From: Nitrincola tibetensis
Lineage (GTDB): Bacteria > Pseudomonadota > Gammaproteobacteria > Pseudomonadales > Balneatricaceae
Direction: 5' to 3'
Length of the DNA stretch: 64,000 nucleotides
NCBI RefSeq assembly: GCF_003284585.1
Contig: NZ_QKRX01000014.1
Location: 1 to 64,000 of the forward strand
Below the pieces are notes generated by a model. That model was given only the letters and a program-made list of their open reading frames with translations, did no database searches and was not told the DNA's origin. Each line of letters starts with the position of its first letter. The stretch's first letter is position 1. Positions 43,276 to 52,344 of the stretch are shown in pieces. The position numbers were made by a program, and so were the translations under genes.

Positions 43276-44046
43276 TTAATCTTGGCGAGTTAAGAAACCT
43301 TGGCTGAGTTGGGCTTCCAGTTCAATGTTAAAGGCTTCGGCACTTCGCATATGTTCAGCCATCAACTGGTGTACTTTTACGGTGTCTTGAGTTTTAAATG
43401 CGCATAGCAGTTTGCGGTGATATTCAAGGTTTGCTTTAGAAAACTCACGTTGCTCGGGCAGCTGTACTTTTTTAAAAATGACTAAATCCTTAATCAGATC
43501 ATTCAAAAAGCGCCCCACAAATCGCAGCAATGGGTTGCCGCAGCGATCAGCAAGATGATTGTGAAAATCCAGTTCAGCGATGCGTTGTTGTAAACGCTGC
43601 TCGATATCCTGTGCAGGTTCGGCGCAGAGTTCAGTTAATCTGGACAGTTCATCTAGGTCAGTTGCGTTGAGGTGGACACTTGCCAGTACTGCAATTTCAG
43701 GCTCAACGAGTTTGCGAAGTTGGTAGATGTCTGGGCCTGTTGGATGCTGAAAGTGGAAAAAATTACGCAACATGTCAGACGCAAGCTCATACGGAACTTC
43801 AGCTAAGATGGCACCACCATTCGGGCCTGTTTTGACGGTGATCAGTCCTTGAACTTCGAGCGATTTTAATGCCTCACGCACGGTTCCTTTTGAGCATTCG
43901 AACAACTCCATGAGTGCTTTTTCATTGGGCAGTTTATCGCCAGCCTGAATCCCCTCTACAACGACCCAGCGTTTTACCGATTCAACAATTTGGTCTGCAC
44001 GTTTTACACGCTTCGTTGAGTTGATGCCTGAAAACTGAGTATCCAT
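43276..44046 (-). CDS. FadR-type (FCD) GntR-family regulator
   Basis: A 256-residue regulator: N-terminal winged helix (residues 15-80, LPNEKALMELFECSKGTVREAL, LEVQGLITVKTGPNGGA) and a C-terminal all-helical FCD ligand domain (about 105-235) with metal-binding His residues (DFHNHLADRCGN, EYHRKLL, EHMRSAE). It diverges from the glutaryl-CoA dehydrogenase gene, so it probably represses that operon until glutarate, an acyl-CoA or a related acid binds. A GTCTAGAC palindrome lies between the two genes. Confidence 0.85.
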   Translation of the reverse strand: MDTQFSGINSTKRVKRADQIVESVKRWVVVEGIQAGDKLPNEKALMELFECSKGTVREALKSLEVQGLITVKTGPNGGAILAEVPYELASDMLRNFFHFQHPTGPDIYQLRKLVEPEIAVLASVHLNATDLDELSRLTELCAEPAQDIEQRLQQRIAELDFHNHLADRCGNPLLRFVGRFLNDLIKDLVIFKKVQLPEQREFSKANLEYHRKLLCAFKTQDTVKVHQLMAEHMRSAEAFNIELEAQLSQGFLTRQD

Positions 44047-44109
44047 TTAGAGTGTTTCTCGTTGAGCTGAGGTGATTGTAAAGACTTATTAAGCACTATC
44101 GATTTTAAT

Positions 44110-44117
44110 GTCTAGAC
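44110..44117. promoter_or_regulatory. Candidate operator for the FCD regulator
   Basis: GTCTAGAC is an 8-bp palindrome flanked by AT-rich sequence in the regulator-gcdH intergenic region. Its size and position suit a GntR-type site, but no second copy was found to support it. Confidence 0.35.
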
Positions 44118-44286
44118 TATATTAACGCTTGGCAAAGGTTTCGAACAGTGCGTTTTTATGGCGACGCGATATTGAGCATGACTCTTTTCGCGAAGAGATA
44201 GAAAAAACTTGATTTATCCTATTTATTATAATAAATATAACAAATGTTTTTTAACTAACAACGTTGAGCCAAACAAGAGGTTTTCC

Positions 44287-45465
44287 ATGACATCTTTTCA
44301 GTGGGATGATGCTTTATTACTTGAGCAGCAATTAACAGAAGACGAGCGACAAATACGCGATGCCGCCAAAGCTTACTGCAGTGAAAAACTTCAGCCTCGA
44401 GTCATTTCGGCTGCACGAGAAGAGCGGTTTGATGCGGAGATTATGAAAGAAATGGGTGAAATGGGGCTGCTTGGTCCAACGGTCGATGAAGCCTATGGTG
44501 GCGCAGGTGTAGGCCATGTCGCATACGGTTTGATCGCACGTGAAGTTGAGCGTGTTGACTCTGGGTATCGTTCGGCGATGAGTGTTCAGTCTTCGTTGGT
44601 GATGTACCCCATTGAGGCCTATGGTACCGAGGCGCAGAAGCAAAAGTACTTGCCAAAATTGGCGACAGCAGAGCTGATTGGTTGTTTTGGTTTGACTGAA
44701 CCGGATCATGGTTCAGACCCTGGCTCTATGATTACCCGTGCCCGTAAAACCGATGGGGGGTATCTGCTGACAGGTCAGAAAATGTGGATTACCAATAGTC
44801 CCATTGCAGATTTGGCGATTGTTTGGGCCAAGTCCGATGCCCATGATGGCAAAATTAAAGGGTTTATCGTGGAGCGCGGTACGCCTGGTTTTTCAACGCC
44901 AAAAATTAACGGAAAACTATCCCTGCGTGCATCCATCACAGGAGAAATTGTTTTAGACAATGCGTTTGTTCCTGAGGAAAACTTACTGCCAGGTGTGAGC
45001 GGTCTGTCCGGTCCTTTTGGTTGCTTGAATAAAGCACGCTTTGGTATTGCTTGGGGCGTTTTAGGGGCCGCAGAGTATTGTTGGCATGCGGCGCGTCAGT
45101 ACACCTTAGATCGCAAACAATTTGGTCGTCCTTTGGCGCAAACGCAGTTGGTACAGCTTAAATTGGCCAATATGCAAACGGAGATCACCTTAGGTTTACA
45201 GGCGGCGCTGCAAGTAGGGCGTTTAATGGATCAAGGTAACTGGGCGCCAGAAATGGTGTCGTTGATCAAGCGCAATAACTGTGGCAAGGCGCTGGATATT
45301 GCACGCGTCGCTCGTGATATGCATGGCGGTAACGGTATTTCGGAAGAGTATGGAGTCATGCGCCATATGGTCAATCTAGAAACGGTTAACACTTATGAAG
45401 GAACGCATGACGTGCATGCCCTGATACTTGGTCGCGCGCAAACGGGTCTACAAGCCTTTTTCTGA
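44287..45465 (+). CDS. gcdH: Glutaryl-CoA dehydrogenase
   Basis: A 392-residue acyl-CoA dehydrogenase with GcdH-specific segments: [76 protein letters not shown] and the catalytic-glutamate block [16 protein letters not shown]. It oxidises and decarboxylates glutaryl-CoA to crotonyl-CoA with FAD. ATG 44287 follows AAGAGG; a start at 44209 would add residues not found in the family. A CoA-transferase gene follows within 30 bp, so glutarate is activated and oxidised by one operon. Confidence 0.93.
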   Translation: MTSFQWDDALLLEQQLTEDERQIRDAAKAYCSEKLQPRVISAAREERFDAEIMKEMGEMGLLGPTVDEAYGGAGVGHVAYGLIAREVERVDSGYRSAMSVQSSLVMYPIEAYGTEAQKQKYLPKLATAELIGCFGLTEPDHGSDPGSMITRARKTDGGYLLTGQKMWITNSPIADLAIVWAKSDAHDGKIKGFIVERGTPGFSTPKINGKLSLRASITGEIVLDNAFVPEENLLPGVSGLSGPFGCLNKARFGIAWGVLGAAEYCWHAARQYTLDRKQFGRPLAQTQLVQLKLANMQTEITLGLQAALQVGRLMDQGNWAPEMVSLIKRNNCGKALDIARVARDMHGGNGISEEYGVMRHMVNLETVNTYEGTHDVHALILGRAQTGLQAFF

Positions 45466-45490
45466 TTCTGCTTGAGCAAAGAGGTGAGTT

Positions 45491-46705
45491 ATGTCCGCAC
45501 AACCCTTGAAAGGCTATCGAATTCTCGATTTGTCTCGAATTTTGGCAGGTCCATGGTGCAGTCAGCAATTGGCGGATTTAGGGGCTGAGGTGATCAAGAT
45601 AGAGCGTCCAGGCGAGGGGGATGATACCCGTCGTTGGGGGCCTCCTTGGTTGCCTGAGTCAAAAGAAGCGGCGTATTATCTGGCCGCAAATCGTGGTAAA
45701 CAGTCCGTTACAATTGATATTGCGCAAGCACAAGGGCAAGCCTTAATTCATGAGTTGGTCAAGCAATGTGATGTTGTGCTTGAAAATTTTAAAGTCGGTG
45801 GTTTGAAAAAATACCATTTGGATTATGACAGTTTAAAAGCCATTAAAAGCGATATCATCTATTGCTCCATCACAGGATTTGGTCAGGATGGGCCTTATGC
45901 GCATCGTGCTGGTTACGACTTCATGATTCAAGGGTTGGGTGGTTTGATGAGTCTAACGGGGCAGCCCGATACCGAGTTAGGTGGTGGCCCTGTAAAAGTT
46001 GGCGTTGCCATTACCGATATATTCACCGGTATGTATGCTGCGAATGCGATTATGGCGGCCCTGTTGCAAAAAAGCCGAACGTGTGAGGGAGCCTATATTG
46101 ATTTGGCTTTATTGGATGTTCAGGTGGGGGTCTTGGCGAATCAGGCCTTGAATTACCTAACGTCACATCAAGTGCCACAACGCTTAGGGAACGCTCATCC
46201 CAATATTGTCCCTTACCAAGCCTTTCCTACGTCGGATGGGTTTATTATTTTAGCTGTCGGCAACGATGCGCAATTCAAGCGTTTCTGTGAAGTGGCTAAA
46301 TGTGACAATTGGATTGACGACCCTAGGTTCAAAACCAATGCACTAAGGGTGGAGAATCGTCAGATTTTGGTTGAGCTAATCAAGCGTGAGATGCTTAAGC
46401 AGACCACCGACACTTGGTTGGCGGAACTAGAGGTCGTGGGGGTTCCCTGTGGGCCAATCAACACGCTTGATCGTGTGTTTGCGGATCCGCAAGTGCAGCA
46501 TCGCCACTTAAAAATTACCCTGCCACACCCGGTTGATGGGCAAGTGGATCTGGTGAGTAACCCTATTCGTTTTAATCATGAGGCGTTAAATGCCAAGCTG
46601 CCTCCGCCCTTGCTAGGAGAGCATACCTCTCAAGTTTTGCAAGACTTGTTGGGGTTGAGTGACTTAGAGCTAGCGGAATTTAAAGAAGCGAAGATCATTG
46701 CGTAA
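45491..46705 (+). CDS. Family III CoA-transferase, likely glutarate CoA-transferase
   Basis: A 404-residue CaiB/BaiF-family enzyme: LKGYRILDLSRILAGPWC at the N-terminus, VIKIERPGEGDDTRRWGPP, the catalytic-Asp region GYDFMIQGLGGLMSLTG, and PNIVPYQAFPTSDGF. Linked to gcdH, it probably moves CoA from succinyl-CoA to glutarate, like mammalian SUGCT. The start follows AAAGAGGTGAG. Other dicarboxylate substrates are possible. Confidence 0.85.
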   Translation: MSAQPLKGYRILDLSRILAGPWCSQQLADLGAEVIKIERPGEGDDTRRWGPPWLPESKEAAYYLAANRGKQSVTIDIAQAQGQALIHELVKQCDVVLENFKVGGLKKYHLDYDSLKAIKSDIIYCSITGFGQDGPYAHRAGYDFMIQGLGGLMSLTGQPDTELGGGPVKVGVAITDIFTGMYAANAIMAALLQKSRTCEGAYIDLALLDVQVGVLANQALNYLTSHQVPQRLGNAHPNIVPYQAFPTSDGFIILAVGNDAQFKRFCEVAKCDNWIDDPRFKTNALRVENRQILVELIKREMLKQTTDTWLAELEVVGVPCGPINTLDRVFADPQVQHRHLKITLPHPVDGQVDLVSNPIRFNHEALNAKLPPPLLGEHTSQVLQDLLGLSDLELAEFKEAKIIA

Positions 46706-46801
46706 CTTGCCTCATTAACGAAAATGAGGCGAATCGCAGGAGAGACATACATCATCAGGCGTAGCTTAAACAAGGAGTAAAGCGACGCCTGATCCGTCTG
46801 A

Positions 46802-47191
46802 CTAAAGTTCTTCGATCTGCTTGCGTAGATCGGCGATTTTACGCTGAACTACTTTTTCAAGATGATCAATCTCCTCAAGAATCAGTTCTTTACGGTCTTT
46901 TGTCGAGTTGGCTTGGGAGACTAGCTGCTCCAGCTCTTGCATTGCCCTTAAAAAGTAGGGCGATGATTCAGTTGTGTCCCGATAGGCAATTTGCCCCTCA
47001 TTGACTCGAATACGTTTGTTTAGGCGCTTAAATTTGAATTTTTTACTGCGTCCAAACCAGTCACCTTGCTCACGGTGAAAGTAGATTTTAAGAATATCAG
47101 TATCGCCTTCGATTCGAGATGAAAAACGTTCGATTTCTGAAACGTCATCAAATCCCATTTCTTTAAGCGTTGGAAATTGCTTAGTTGTCAT
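46802..47191 (-). CDS. DUF3461 family protein
   Basis: A 129-residue cytosolic protein of the uncharacterised DUF3461 family: FPTLKEMGFDDVSEIERFS, DILKIYFHREQGDWFGRSKK and a C-terminal coiled coil (about 90-129) rich in Glu and Lys. CAGGAG precedes the start. Its function is unknown and its placement between two catabolic gene sets gives no clear hint. Nearby, ATCAGGCGT/ACGCCTGAT (46754-46785) could form a stem beyond its stop codon. Confidence 0.8.
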   Translation of the reverse strand: MTTKQFPTLKEMGFDDVSEIERFSSRIEGDTDILKIYFHREQGDWFGRSKKFKFKRLNKRIRVNEGQIAYRDTTESSPYFLRAMQELEQLVSQANSTKDRKELILEEIDHLEKVVQRKIADLRKQIEEL

Positions 47192-47329
47192 GAAAAATAG
47201 CTCCTGCTCAGTGTAAATGACTCTTTAGTATTATAGAGAATACGGAACAAAGAAGCACCTTAGACCCGAGGGTTACAGGCTTGACTTAGCGCAATAAAAG
47301 GTAAAGTACTGGATTGAAAAAGGAAAAGA

Positions 47330-47358
47330 CCAGTGGGAAGTCGTTTCCCACTGGTCAA
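47330..47358 (-). terminator. Terminator after the aminotransferase gene
   Basis: GACCAGTGGGAA and TTCCCACTGGTC form a 12-bp stem with a 5-base loop. On the minus strand it is followed by TTTTCCTTTTT. Confidence 0.85.
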
Positions 47359-47365
47359 GGCAAGA

Positions 47366-48637
47366 TTACAACAGTTCAGTGAAGCATTGTTTAATGATTT
47401 GGATTCCTTCTTGCAATTGAGCATCCGGAATCGTCAGAGGGACTAAAATACGAATTACGTTACCGTAGAGCCCGCAAGAAATCAGAATTAAGCCTTTTTC
47501 ACGCGCTTTTGCAACCAATGCGGCGGTTAGCTCAGGTGCAGGTTTCCCTTCTTTCATTAATTCCATTGCAATCATGGCACCTAAACCACGGACTTCTGCA
47601 ATGACTGGGAAGTCTACGGACAACTGATTTAGAGATTCCGTTAGCATTTGGCCGAGTTGATTCGAGCGATCCAACAGCTTTTCTTCTTCGAAGGCTTTGA
47701 GAACCCCTAAGGCGGCTGCGCAGGCAATGGGGCTACCACCGTAGGTTCCACCAAGACCACCTGGATTAATCTTATCCATGATTGAGGCTTTGCCAACGAT
47801 ACCTGAAAGTGGGAAGCCGCCCGCAATCGATTTTGCGAAGGTGGTGATATCGGCACTGACACCCATTTGCTCCATCGCAAAGAAGGTGCCTGTTCTACCG
47901 GCGCCAGTTTGCACTTCATCGGCAATTAGCACGATGCCATGCTCATCGCATAGGTCGCGCAAGGCTTTCATGAAGGCCTTAGGTGCAACGTAGAACCCAC
48001 CTTCACCCTGAACAGGTTCCAATATGATTGCAGCAATGTTGCAAGGTTCAGCATCAAACTTAAAGATACGATGTATAGACGCCAATGCGTCTTCAACACT
48101 AACGCCGTGCATTTCGCAGGGGAACAACGCGCGATATACATCGCCTGGCATTAAGCCCATTCCGCTACTATAAGGCGCGACTTTGCCCGTGAGTGCAAGT
48201 GTTGCCATGGTGCGCCCATGGTAACCGGCACCAAATGCAATCACACCTGTACGGCCCGTATGGGCACGCGCGATTTTGATGGCATTTTCGACCGCTTCTG
48301 CACCTGTTGTAAACAGCGCACTTTTCTTCTCATACTCGCCAGGAGCCAGTGCATTGATTTTTTCACATACTTCAACGTAAGGTTCATAACCCAACACCAT
48401 AAAGCAGGTATGGGTGAGTTTTTCGAGTTGTTCAGTAACTGCCGCAATCACGCTTGGGTGTAAGTGGCCTGTATTTAAAACCGCGATTCCGCCTGCAAAG
48501 TCGATAAACTCGCGACCTTCGACATCTATCAGAGTTGCATTTTTAGCAGACTCAATAAAATGTGGGTGCGCAAGGCCTACACCTCTGGCAACTGCTTGAT
48601 TCTTACGCTCGATTAACGCTGCGTTCGTTTGACTCAT
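47366..48637 (-). CDS. gabT: 4-aminobutyrate / 5-aminovalerate aminotransferase
   Basis: A 423-residue class III PLP aminotransferase: FIDFAGGIAVLNTGHLHP, TTGAEAVENAIKIARAHTGR, FGAGYHGRTMATLALTGK, ILEPVQGEGGFYVAP, LIADEVQTGAGRTG, and the PLP lysine in TFAKSIAGGFPLSG. It transfers the amino group of GABA or 5-aminovalerate to 2-oxoglutarate. With the dehydrogenase upstream and gcdH nearby, 5-aminovalerate (DavT activity) is as likely as GABA. AGAAAG precedes the start, and a strong terminator follows. Confidence 0.92.
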   Translation of the reverse strand: MSQTNAALIERKNQAVARGVGLAHPHFIESAKNATLIDVEGREFIDFAGGIAVLNTGHLHPSVIAAVTEQLEKLTHTCFMVLGYEPYVEVCEKINALAPGEYEKKSALFTTGAEAVENAIKIARAHTGRTGVIAFGAGYHGRTMATLALTGKVAPYSSGMGLMPGDVYRALFPCEMHGVSVEDALASIHRIFKFDAEPCNIAAIILEPVQGEGGFYVAPKAFMKALRDLCDEHGIVLIADEVQTGAGRTGTFFAMEQMGVSADITTFAKSIAGGFPLSGIVGKASIMDKINPGGLGGTYGGSPIACAAALGVLKAFEEEKLLDRSNQLGQMLTESLNQLSVDFPVIAEVRGLGAMIAMELMKEGKPAPELTAALVAKAREKGLILISCGLYGNVIRILVPLTIPDAQLQEGIQIIKQCFTELL

Positions 48638-48657
48638 TTCTTTCTCCAGAGACTAAA

Positions 48658-50115
48658 TTAGATATTGATGCAGAGATATTTCATTTCGAGGTATTCTTCG
48701 ATTCCGTGGCGTGAACCTTCACGGCCTAAACCGGAGGATTTCACTCCACCAAAGGGGGCGACCTCAGTAGAGATAACCCCAGTATTAATTCCGATCATGC
48801 CGTATTCCAGTGCTTCAGCCACGCGCCAAACACGGCTCAGGTTTTGTGCATAGAAATACGCGGCCAATCCGTATTCGGTGTCGTTGGCAAGCTCAATGAC
48901 ATCCTGCTCATCCTTAAAACGGAATAAGGGTGCTAAGGGGCCGAAGGTTTCTTCACGGGCAACGAGCATGTCTTTCGTCGCATTCGCAATTAACGTGGGT
49001 TCAAAGAAAGTTCCACCTAGGGTGTGACGTTTGCCACCTGTAATGAGCTTGCCCCCCTTGTCGAGCGCGTCTTTTAAGTGTTGTTCAACTTTTTGGACGG
49101 CTTTTTCATCAATGAGTGGTCCTGTTGTTACACCCTCATCAAGACCGTTGCCGACTTTCAATGATTGCACGGCCGTTGCCAATTTTTCTGCAAAGGCTTC
49201 GTAAACGCTCTCTTGTACGTAAATGCGATTCGCACACACACAGGTTTGGCCCGCATTGCGGTATTTTGAAATCATCGCACCTTGAACAGCGGCATCTAGA
49301 TCGGCATCTTCAAAGACAATAAAAGGTGCATTGCCGCCAAGCTCTAATGACAGTTTTTTTAGAGTTGGAGCACATTGTTGCATCAGCTTGATGCCCACAC
49401 CCGTCGAACCAGTAAAGGACAGTTTGCGCACAATTGGACTATCGCAAAGAACCTTTCCAACCCCGATTGAATCATCGATGTTCGCGGTGACAATATTAAA
49501 GACGCCAGGCGGAATCCCAGCTTGATGTGCGAGTTCGGCCAGTGCCAAGGCCGAGAAAGGGGTGTCTGGCGCAGGCTTGAGCACCATCGTACATCCAGCG
49601 GCCAAAGCAGGAGCCGCTTTGCGGGTAATCATCGCTGATGGGAAGTTCCAGGGGGTGATGGCGGCCGTAACGCCAACAGGTTGACGAATAACGACAATCC
49701 GCTTATCACTTTGATGCCCAGGAATTGTTTCGCCGTATACGCGTTTGGCTTCTTCAGCAAACCATTCAATAAAGGAAGCTGCATAGGCAATTTCACCTTT
49801 GGCTTCGGCTAAAGGCTTGCCTTGTTCCAGGGTCATGATTCGGCCAAGGTCGTCCTGGTGTGCCATGATAAGATCGAACCAACGACGAAGGATAACGGCG
49901 CGCTCTTTTGCGGTTAACGCACTCCAAGCGGGCAAGGCTGCCTCTGCAGCTTCAATTGCGCGTTGTGTTTCTAAACCCGTCATAGCAGGGACTTGGCCCA
50001 GTTGTTCTTGAGTCGCTGGGTTATAAATGTCGTAATGACGTTGGTCATCGGCATTTACCCATTGCCCATTGATATATGCCTTTTGTTTAAACAAGGCGGA
50101 ATCGCTTAATTGCAT
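48658..50115 (-). CDS. gabD: Succinate/glutarate-semialdehyde dehydrogenase
   Basis: A 485-residue NAD(P)-dependent aldehyde dehydrogenase of the GabD group: ITPWNFPSAMITRK, the Rossmann-fold GSTGVGIKLMQQ, catalytic Glu in LELGGNAPFIVFE, and catalytic Cys in NAGQTCVCANRIYVQ. It oxidises succinate semialdehyde or glutarate semialdehyde. ATG 50115 with GGAG just upstream is preferred over 50127. It is transcribed with gabT and the importer genes. Confidence 0.92.
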   Translation of the reverse strand: MQLSDSALFKQKAYINGQWVNADDQRHYDIYNPATQEQLGQVPAMTGLETQRAIEAAEAALPAWSALTAKERAVILRRWFDLIMAHQDDLGRIMTLEQGKPLAEAKGEIAYAASFIEWFAEEAKRVYGETIPGHQSDKRIVVIRQPVGVTAAITPWNFPSAMITRKAAPALAAGCTMVLKPAPDTPFSALALAELAHQAGIPPGVFNIVTANIDDSIGVGKVLCDSPIVRKLSFTGSTGVGIKLMQQCAPTLKKLSLELGGNAPFIVFEDADLDAAVQGAMISKYRNAGQTCVCANRIYVQESVYEAFAEKLATAVQSLKVGNGLDEGVTTGPLIDEKAVQKVEQHLKDALDKGGKLITGGKRHTLGGTFFEPTLIANATKDMLVAREETFGPLAPLFRFKDEQDVIELANDTEYGLAAYFYAQNLSRVWRVAEALEYGMIGINTGVISTEVAPFGGVKSSGLGREGSRHGIEEYLEMKYLCINI

Positions 50116-50155
50116 GGTGCACTCCAAATTATAATAAAGGCCATGAATCGAGTGG

Positions 50156-50980
50156 TTATCGATTGATACGCATTTTTTCGCTACGACGACGCAGCATTTC
50201 CATGACCAACAGCAATAGCACCGACAAGATAATCATGATGGTGGCCATGGCTGCGATTGCGGGGCTGATATTCTCTCGAATACCGGAAAACATTTGCATT
50301 GGAAGGGTGCGCTCAGTGGGGCTTGCAATGAACAAGGCCACAACAACTTCATCAAATGAGGTTGCAAAGGCAAACAGTCCACCGGATGCCACCCCTGGAA
50401 TAATTTGAGGAAGAACAATCGTAAAAAAGACCCGAAGGGGGTGCGCTCCCAAACTCGCACCTGCTCTTACTTGATTGTAGTCAAATCCTTGTAAGGTTGC
50501 GTTTACCGTTATCACCACAAAAGGCACACCCAAGACCGCATGGGCCAGCACTAAACCTGCATAACTGTTGAGTAAGCCGATTTGAGCAAAAAAGAAGTAC
50601 ATGCCAACAGCAACGATGACCAAAGGTACAATCATGGGTGAAATTAATAAGGCTAAGATAAAGCTCTTGCCGGGAAAGTCGGCTTTATTCAAGCCAACTG
50701 CTGCCAGAGTGCCAAATGCCATCGCAAGTAGGGTTGCCAAAGGCGCAACAATCAAGCTGTTTTTTAACGAGTCCAGCCAAGGCCCTGCACTGAAAATGGT
50801 TTTGTACCAATGCAATGAAAAGCCAGGTAAGGGGTAGGTGAGAAAACTACCACTACTGAAGGATAGAGGGATGATGACCAATACCGGAATCATTAAAAAT
50901 AATAATACCAGTGCGCAGAATCCTCTGAATGTCCAGTACCAGATGCGTTCAATCGGAGATGAATAAGGTTGTAAGCTCAT
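50156..50980 (-). CDS. Polyamine-type ABC permease (PotI/PotC-like)
   Basis: A 274-residue inner-membrane permease with six helices and EAA loop VRAGASLGAHPLRVFFTIVLPQIIPG. N-terminal IPVLVIIPLSFSSG and SLHWYKTIF are typical of PotC/PotI-type subunits. It starts 4 bp after the stop of the other permease gene. The importer likely carries putrescine, GABA or 5-aminovalerate, judged from the catabolic genes immediately downstream. Confidence 0.85.
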   Translation of the reverse strand: MSLQPYSSPIERIWYWTFRGFCALVLLFLMIPVLVIIPLSFSSGSFLTYPLPGFSLHWYKTIFSAGPWLDSLKNSLIVAPLATLLAMAFGTLAAVGLNKADFPGKSFILALLISPMIVPLVIVAVGMYFFFAQIGLLNSYAGLVLAHAVLGVPFVVITVNATLQGFDYNQVRAGASLGAHPLRVFFTIVLPQIIPGVASGGLFAFATSFDEVVVALFIASPTERTLPMQMFSGIRENISPAIAAMATIMIILSVLLLLVMEMLRRRSEKMRINR

Positions 50981-50984
50981 CGTA

Positions 50985-52241
50985 TTAGTTCCTGATTAAT
51001 TGCTTTTGATTGACCAGTTTGTGGTAAACCAGATACAGAAGTAGGGTGGCAATCAGTAAGAAGGTACCCAGTGCAGCTGCCATTCCCCAGTTATTGGTGG
51101 TATTGGTGTAATAGGCAACAAAGTAACTGACCATCTGGTCTGATGGGCCGCCGACTAATGCTGGGGTAATGTAATAACCAATCGCCATGATAAAGACGAG
51201 AATGGTACCCGCCGCAACCCCTGATAGTGTTTGAGGAACATAGATTTGCCAGAAGGCGGCAAAAGGATGTGCTCCCAGTGATGTAGCAGCACGTTGATAA
51301 ACAGGCGATATGCCTTTCATCACACTGTACAGGGGTAAAATCATAAAGGGCAATAAGATATGGACCATCGCAAAGAATACGCCAATCCGGTTGAATACGA
51401 GTTGCAAAGGTGACTCAATCAGCCCAAGCGTCATGAGGGTTGTGTTGACCAATCCACCGGACTGCAGCAACACGATCCAAGCGGCCGTTCTGACCAATAA
51501 GGATGTCCAGAAAGGCAGTAGGACAAAGATCATCAGAATGTTGCTTTGACTGGTCGGCAGTGTTGCCAATAGATAGGCCAATGGAAAGCCCATCAGTAAA
51601 CAGATCAGTGTCACACCACCAGCAATAACCAAGGTGCGCACAAACACTTGTTGGTAGACACGTTGGTTCTCCTCGATACGTTCGATGTTGCCATCGCTTC
51701 CACGTTTTAAGTCGAGGGCGGCTAACAAATAGCGATCGGTGGTGGCAGGAGCTGCACGTTGCAGGGCTAACCAAGTTTCAGTTTCGCTCCAGCGTGGATG
51801 AATACTTTGTAAAGTCTCTGACCAAGTTGTCTCCGTCGTTGCCGGTAAAACACGAAGCGTTTGTGTTAGCAGAGTTCTAAAAGTTGGATCTTCGTAGTTG
51901 AGGCGCCGTCCAATACGGCCTAAACCACCGCCTGTTCTAGAATCACGAAGTTCTTGAGCGAACAAACTAAATACAGCTTCCGATGGAAGGTCTTTTCCAT
52001 CCCATTCCGTAAGTAAACGAGCGGTTTCTGGCATCACCTGCATGACTTCGCTGTTATCGACACTGCGCCACAGCATGTTGCTAATGGGGATGACGAAGGC
52101 AATCATAAGAAAAATAGCCAAAGGGGCAACGAGCGCAATTGCTTTTAATTTACGCAAGCGTTCAGCACGTCTTAGTTGTGCTTTTAAACCCGGCACTTTC
52201 TCTGAGATTGCGGGTTGAGACATTGCAAGTGCACTTGTCAT
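50985..52241 (-). CDS. Polyamine-type ABC permease (PotH/PotB-like) with long loop
   Basis: A 418-residue permease with an extended N-terminal and periplasmic segment (about 70-215) between the first and second helices, longer than classic PotH. EAA-type loop: RAATSLGAHPFAAFWQIYVPQ. ATG 52241 (GGAGG just upstream) is preferred over 52277. It follows the binding-protein gene, with a hairpin between them. Confidence 0.85.
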   Translation of the reverse strand: MTSALAMSQPAISEKVPGLKAQLRRAERLRKLKAIALVAPLAIFLMIAFVIPISNMLWRSVDNSEVMQVMPETARLLTEWDGKDLPSEAVFSLFAQELRDSRTGGGLGRIGRRLNYEDPTFRTLLTQTLRVLPATTETTWSETLQSIHPRWSETETWLALQRAAPATTDRYLLAALDLKRGSDGNIERIEENQRVYQQVFVRTLVIAGGVTLICLLMGFPLAYLLATLPTSQSNILMIFVLLPFWTSLLVRTAAWIVLLQSGGLVNTTLMTLGLIESPLQLVFNRIGVFFAMVHILLPFMILPLYSVMKGISPVYQRAATSLGAHPFAAFWQIYVPQTLSGVAAGTILVFIMAIGYYITPALVGGPSDQMVSYFVAYYTNTTNNWGMAAALGTFLLIATLLLYLVYHKLVNQKQLIRN

Positions 52242-52305
52242 TCGGTCCTCCGGTCTGCTGCAGACCTGTTTAATCACGTCAGTAGATACAGTAAGCGTTT
52301 TAAGA

Positions 52306-52329
52306 ACCTGCTCTGGTTACAGAGCAGGT
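52306..52329 (-). terminator. Intercistronic hairpin after the polyamine-binding protein gene
   Basis: ACCTGCTCT and AGAGCAGGT pair perfectly around a 6-base loop, between the binding-protein and permease genes. Its location equals that of the hairpin in the sugar operon. Confidence 0.65.
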
Positions 52330-52344
52330 CAGTGGCTAAGACGA

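Noticed and set aside
46754-46785. Inverted repeat ATCAGGCGT/ACGCCTGAT as a terminator
   Set aside because: The loop is 14 bases or more, with no T-run on either strand. The function is unclear, so it is not called as a terminator.
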